Below are positions 17,778 to 19,790 of a DNA stretch of 19,790 nucleotides, one piece after another. Position 1 is the first letter of the stretch; each line of letters begins with the position of its first letter. This DNA is from an uncultured Collinsella sp. Its GTDB lineage: Bacteria; Actinomycetota; Coriobacteriia; Coriobacteriales; Coriobacteriaceae. The notes under the pieces are model-generated. The model saw only the letters and a list, made by a program, of their open reading frames with translations, searched no databases and had not been told where the DNA came from. Both the position numbers and the translations under genes were made by a program. Location: contig CABQJV010000036.1 of NCBI GenBank assembly GCA_902464565.1, positions 1 through 19,790 of the forward strand, in the 5' to 3' direction.

Positions 17778-18737
17778 TTAGAAACAGAAAGCAGGGAACA
17801 CGCAGGAGGTGTTCGTCGCGGTGTAGTCGCTGCCCCAGGCACCGCCGCCGCTGATATAGCGAAAGGTCGCGGAGTAGCTTGAAGCCACGGAACGAGTCCA
17901 GTGATTGTTGCTCGACGAAGCACCGGAATAGTTCGATTTCGTCACGCCCTTGGATTTGTAGTACTCGTACTGGGCACCATCGGACTGGAGGTCTCCGTAG
18001 ACTTCAGTCGTCGAGAGTAGGAAGACCTTGTCGGTCGTAGCCGAGGGGGTGCCGGCGCTGCCGCCGTCCTTGTTGTCGGTCATCTTCGTGACGGGCTTCA
18101 CCTTGGATTGGAACTCGGAGGGTAAAAGCGCCCAGAGGTCTCCGGTGTTGAGGCGTCCGCGGAGCTCCGACTGCTTCCAACCGCCGACGTTGGTCCTCGT
18201 GGCGTTTATTCTCTGGACAGCCAGGGCATTGTTGGTCCCCTCGTACGTCAACCCGGTTTTGCCCGTGCCGTCCGCGAGGTCATCGTGGTTGATGCCGACG
18301 ATGCGATAGGTCATCGTCTCGCCGTTCGTCAGCTTCATCGAGAACTTCGTCCCCGCGTCCATGGCGGCCTTCGCCTTGGCGTAGGCGGGCGATGCCTCGC
18401 CCTTCGCGGCGATGTCCTCGGCCACGGCCTTCTGCTCGTCGAGCGTCCAGTCCTTCGCTTCCTTGGCGATAGCAGCCTGGACGGTCGCGGAATCGGCACC
18501 TGTAGAGCCGCCACCGGACGCGCCACCACCCTCGGTGCCAGCGCTAGTCCCGCTGTTCACCGTATTCGTGACCAGGTTGAACTGGTTGCGGATGGCGCCC
18601 GCCACGCCGGGTCCGGCGAACACGATCACCATGCCGATGACGGCGATGATCAGGACGTACTCGATGATCGACTGCCCTCGGAGAAGAGTGCCTCTAGGAG
18701 ATACCCCCCCCCGAAGGTCAATTGCCGCTGCATGCAT
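17778..18737 (-). CDS. Flp/type IVb-like prepilin with C-terminal DUF6273-like domain, 319 aa
   Basis: The N-terminus is a class III (Flp/Tad) prepilin signal: a 21-residue leader ending RG, then QSIIEYVLIIAVIG, with Glu at +5 (E26) and Tyr at +6, and a hydrophobic helix to about residue 49. After it come a Ser/Gly/Thr linker (about 60-85), a helical Ala/Lys/Glu part (86-130) and a 185-residue domain. This last part resembles DUF6273: TYRIVGINHDD, GWKQSELRGRLN, LLPSEF, DKVFLLSTTEVYG, HWTRS and a terminal FPAFCF. Flp pilins are usually 50-80 residues, so this is a pilin helix carrying a large displayed domain, perhaps a tip or adhesin subunit. ATG at 18737 has AAGGGAG eight bases upstream; the GTG at 18746 overlaps that site. 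Codons 9-12 hold a run of nine G. No Tad assembly genes lie nearby. Function is inferred. Confidence 0.85.
   Translation of the reverse strand: MHAAAIDLRGGVSPRGTLLRGQSIIEYVLIIAVIGMVIVFAGPGVAGAIRNQFNLVTNTVNSGTSAGTEGGGASGGGSTGADSATVQAAIAKEAKDWTLDEQKAVAEDIAAKGEASPAYAKAKAAMDAGTKFSMKLTNGETMTYRIVGINHDDLADGTGKTGLTYEGTNNALAVQRINATRTNVGGWKQSELRGRLNTGDLWALLPSEFQSKVKPVTKMTDNKDGGSAGTPSATTDKVFLLSTTEVYGDLQSDGAQYEYYKSKGVTKSNYSGASSSNNHWTRSVASSYSATFRYISGGGAWGSDYTATNTSCVFPAFCF
18704..18712 (-). repeat. Homopolymer run of nine G in pilin leader codons
   Basis: The coding strand reads CTT CGG GGG GGG GTA, nine consecutive G (nine C on the + strand). There is no ATG, GTG or TTG codon in frame between the tract and the prepilin cleavage site, so translation must cross it. 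A one-base slip would shift the frame before the membrane helix. Such tracts are common switching sites for surface proteins. Confidence 0.8.
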
Positions 18738-18812
18738 TTGCGACACTCCCTTCGCTCAGGGTTTGTAGATACATCGCCGAGCGTAGGGCTATTCCATAAT
18801 TCTGCTCCGGTC

Positions 18813-18827
18813 TTGCCGCAGCGGCAA
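18813..18827. repeat. 15-bp inverted repeat TTGCCG-CAG-CGGCAA
   Basis: Two perfect 6-bp arms with a 3-bp centre lie in the divergent intergenic region, 76 nt upstream of the pilin-like start and about 32 nt before the -10 of the right-hand gene. It could be an operator. On the minus strand its left half TTGCCG is 17 bp from CAGAAT, a weak promoter match. Confidence 0.4.
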
Positions 18828-18836
18828 CCGCACCGA

Positions 18837-18864
18837 TGGTCAACAATCGTGATTGCGCTATAAT
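18837..18864 (+). promoter_or_regulatory. Promoter of the SOS-controlled small gene
   Basis: A perfect -10 hexamer TATAAT (18859-18864) has a moderate -35 TGGTCA (18837-18842, four of six matches) 16 bp upstream. The expected start of transcription falls inside the LexA box. Confidence 0.75.
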
Positions 18865-18865
18865 A

Positions 18866-18877
18866 GAACACGCGTTC
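18866..18877. promoter_or_regulatory. LexA-binding SOS box
   Basis: GAAC-ACGC-GTTC is an exact match to the GAAC-N4-GTTC core of the Gram-positive and actinobacterial SOS box (Cheo box), flanked by A and G. It begins one base after the TATAAT, so bound LexA would block the polymerase. Confidence 0.8.
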
Positions 18878-18903
18878 GTTATTGATTCGAGAGGGGTGCC
18901 GTC

Positions 18904-19197
18904 GTGGGGGAGAGCGATAAGTCGATACGTTTGGTCACGGCCCTCGTCGAGTGCCGCCCCGACGGCAAGTACGCCCCGTGGGGCATCAAATGGTACGACG
19001 GCACCGTCTACCCGTTCGACCGCATCGAGTCCTACAGCTCCCGCTCGTGGGCGCTCGGCAGGAACAAGCGGTCCGAGTCCTGGCGCGTGATCGTCGGGGA
19101 CGGTACGTGCCGCGACATCTGCCATTACCAAAACAGCTGGTATGTCGTTCACGACCCAGACGATGACACCCCAGCGGCAAGCGCACCGCAAAAATAG
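18904..19197 (+). CDS. Small LexA-controlled protein, 97 aa, unknown function
   Basis: The GTG start follows GAGAGGGG (18889-18896) at 7 nt. The product is a compact, soluble, aromatic-rich protein with likely beta strands: RLVTALVECRPDGKYAPWGI, KWYDGTVYPFDRIES, WRVIVGDG, and NSWYVVHD, then a polar tail. The pattern of a WxDGxxYxxDRI strand, a basic stretch and a closing WYV resembles small proteins I recall encoded beside SOS DNA polymerase IV (dinB) in Clostridia and Coriobacteria; this is memory of pattern, not a search. The upstream LexA box agrees with a DNA-damage role. No dinB is present in the window. It is divergent from the pilin-like gene. Two Cys (C68, C72) sit in DGTCRDICH but do not form a standard metal motif. 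Confidence 0.78.
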   Translation: MGESDKSIRLVTALVECRPDGKYAPWGIKWYDGTVYPFDRIESYSSRSWALGRNKRSESWRVIVGDGTCRDICHYQNSWYVVHDPDDDTPAASAPQK

Positions 19198-19351
19198 CCA
19201 AAACGCCCATTCGAAACCAAACGCCCAGGTAAACGGCTTAACACAATCGCGAATACGACCCCAAAAAGACCTACTTGGATACCCGCTAGGGGTACCTGTT
19301 TTCAGGCACCTTAAATCGCCTCTCGTTGCCTCGTTTTTTCGGCTACTCAGT

Positions 19352-19382
19352 AAAAAAATAGGGGAGTACGCCAGTACTCCCC
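19352..19382 (-). terminator. Intrinsic terminator for minus-strand transcription
   Basis: A perfect 9-bp stem GGGGAGTAC/GTACTCCCC with a GCCA loop (19361-19382) is bordered on its left by seven A, which read as T after the stem on the minus strand. It would stop transcripts coming from the right-hand remnants. Confidence 0.85.
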
Positions 19383-19424
19383 CTAAATCGTTTATATCCC
19401 GGTTGCTGCCTGCCAGTCTGCTCT

Positions 19425-19442
19425 CTCAAGCCTAGGCTTGAG
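19425..19442. repeat. 18-bp perfect palindrome with a displaced copy
   Basis: CTCAAGCCTAGGCTTGAG is its own reverse complement. Eleven bases of it (CCTAGGCTTGA) recur 30 bp to the right at 19461-19471, where they span the stop codon of the minus-strand remnant. It may be a protein site or an end of an old element. Confidence 0.55.
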
Positions 19443-19461
19443 CGCGGGGGGGCTTAGGCCC

Positions 19462-19563
19462 CTAGGCTTGAACGTACTTGAGGTCAAACTCTCCAGGCGC
19501 GTCCACGTACACCGCGCCGAACGTCAGGTTTACCAGCTGGGGCTGAGCTCCATAAGAGCAAAA
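19462..19563 (-). pseudogene. 3' remnant of an unknown protein, 33 aa
   Basis: The minus strand is open for 33 residues ending in TAG: AQPQLVNLTFGAVYVDAPGE then FDLKYVQA. The composition is clearly protein-like and codon use is good, but the frame is cut by TGA at its left and has no start codon before the conserved-looking part. It is most likely the C-terminal end of a gene that has lost its front. The family is not recognised. Confidence 0.4.
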
Positions 19564-19581
19564 TCATTCTAGCGCTTACTA

Positions 19582-19698
19582 TCAAGGATATCCGTCGTAG
19601 TGGCGGCTATCCGGCAAACGATCGTACTCTCGTGGTCCCGTTTCGAGTAATTCTTTGGCACGGTCAGGAGCATAGCGAACGGTTTCCGCTGTTACCGC
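19582..19698 (-). pseudogene. Remnant of an unknown small protein, 38 aa
   Basis: A minus-strand frame encodes TVRYAPDRAKELLETGPREY and RLPDSRHYDGYP before TGA. This charged helical segment with a Tyr/Pro-rich end looks like the C-terminus of a small regulator or antitoxin. It is bounded upstream by TGA, and a neighbouring frame has ATG codons just before it (MYMSGN), so a one-base frameshift near 19698 could have broken the gene. No family is assigned. Confidence 0.35.
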
Positions 19699-19790
19699 TC
19701 ATGTACATGGACGATGAATGAACTTCTATAGCAAAGGTTGATTTCCGATCTCAGCCGAACACATTGAGCTGATGGCTCGCTCCCGCAGTT

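Larger units (their letters stand above)
19198..19790. other. Right-end region without an intact gene
   Basis: About 590 bp hold no complete gene on either strand. GC is lower than in the core block. From left to right there are a weak hairpin (TACCC-GCTAG-GGGTA, 19280-19294) that might end the small SOS gene, a strong minus-strand terminator, a palindrome, and two coding-like fragments on the minus strand without usable start codons. This suggests decayed accessory DNA reaching in from the right. Confidence 0.6.

Noticed and set aside
18718..19191. A 157-codon minus-strand frame opposite the SOS gene
   Set aside because: It is the antisense of the 97-residue gene, which has a promoter, SOS box and ribosome site; the frame lacks these and has a composition typical of high-GC shadows.
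19431..19471. The repeated CCTAGGCTTGA as the start of a CRISPR array
   Set aside because: There are only two copies of 11 bases, one inside a palindrome, with no further regular repeats.

Overview
The window is high-GC bacterial DNA that best fits an intestinal actinobacterium of the class Coriobacteriia, most likely Collinsella or a close relative. This rests on base composition, actinobacterial-style housekeeping genes, Gram-positive-type ribosome binding sites and a GAAC-N4-GTTC SOS box. The genus is an inference from recognised sequence style, not from a search.

Positions 31-17099 are a dense block of co-directional (+) core genes with short gaps or overlaps. In order they are: an ABC-F ATPase, a small membrane protein, an M50 site-2-type protease, the condensin partners scpA and scpB, an RluB-type pseudouridine synthase, cmk, a PlsC-like acyltransferase, ispH, a radical SAM/DUF512 protein, der, plsY, gpsA, rpe, a cysteine desulfurase, a Nif3-like metal protein, a coiled-coil protein with a zinc-ribbon-like end, and coaBC. 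The block joins chromosome segregation (ScpAB), translation and ribosome assembly (ABC-F, RluB, Der), phospholipid entry (GpsA makes glycerol-3-phosphate, PlsY acylates it, the PlsC-like enzyme may add the second chain), isoprenoid synthesis (IspH), nucleotide and CoA supply (Cmk, CoaBC), and iron-sulfur or metal handling.

A tRNA-Pro(GGG) gene at 17180-17256, with its own promoter and a strong terminator, closes the core block. To its right the DNA is gene-poor, lower in GC and accessory in character. A stretch of about 480 bp holds only doubtful small ORFs and inverted repeats. Next comes a minus-strand gene for a Flp/type IVb-like prepilin fused to a large C-terminal domain resembling DUF6273, with a run of nine G in the codons of its leader peptide. 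Divergent from it is a 97-residue protein gene whose promoter carries a near-ideal LexA box. The last 590 bp hold no intact gene, only two short coding-like remnants on the minus strand, a minus-strand terminator and a perfect 18-bp palindrome.

The most interesting part is 17.7-19.2 kb: a possibly phase-variable surface pilin with a lectin-like or displayed C-terminal domain, and a DNA-damage-controlled small gene facing away from it.
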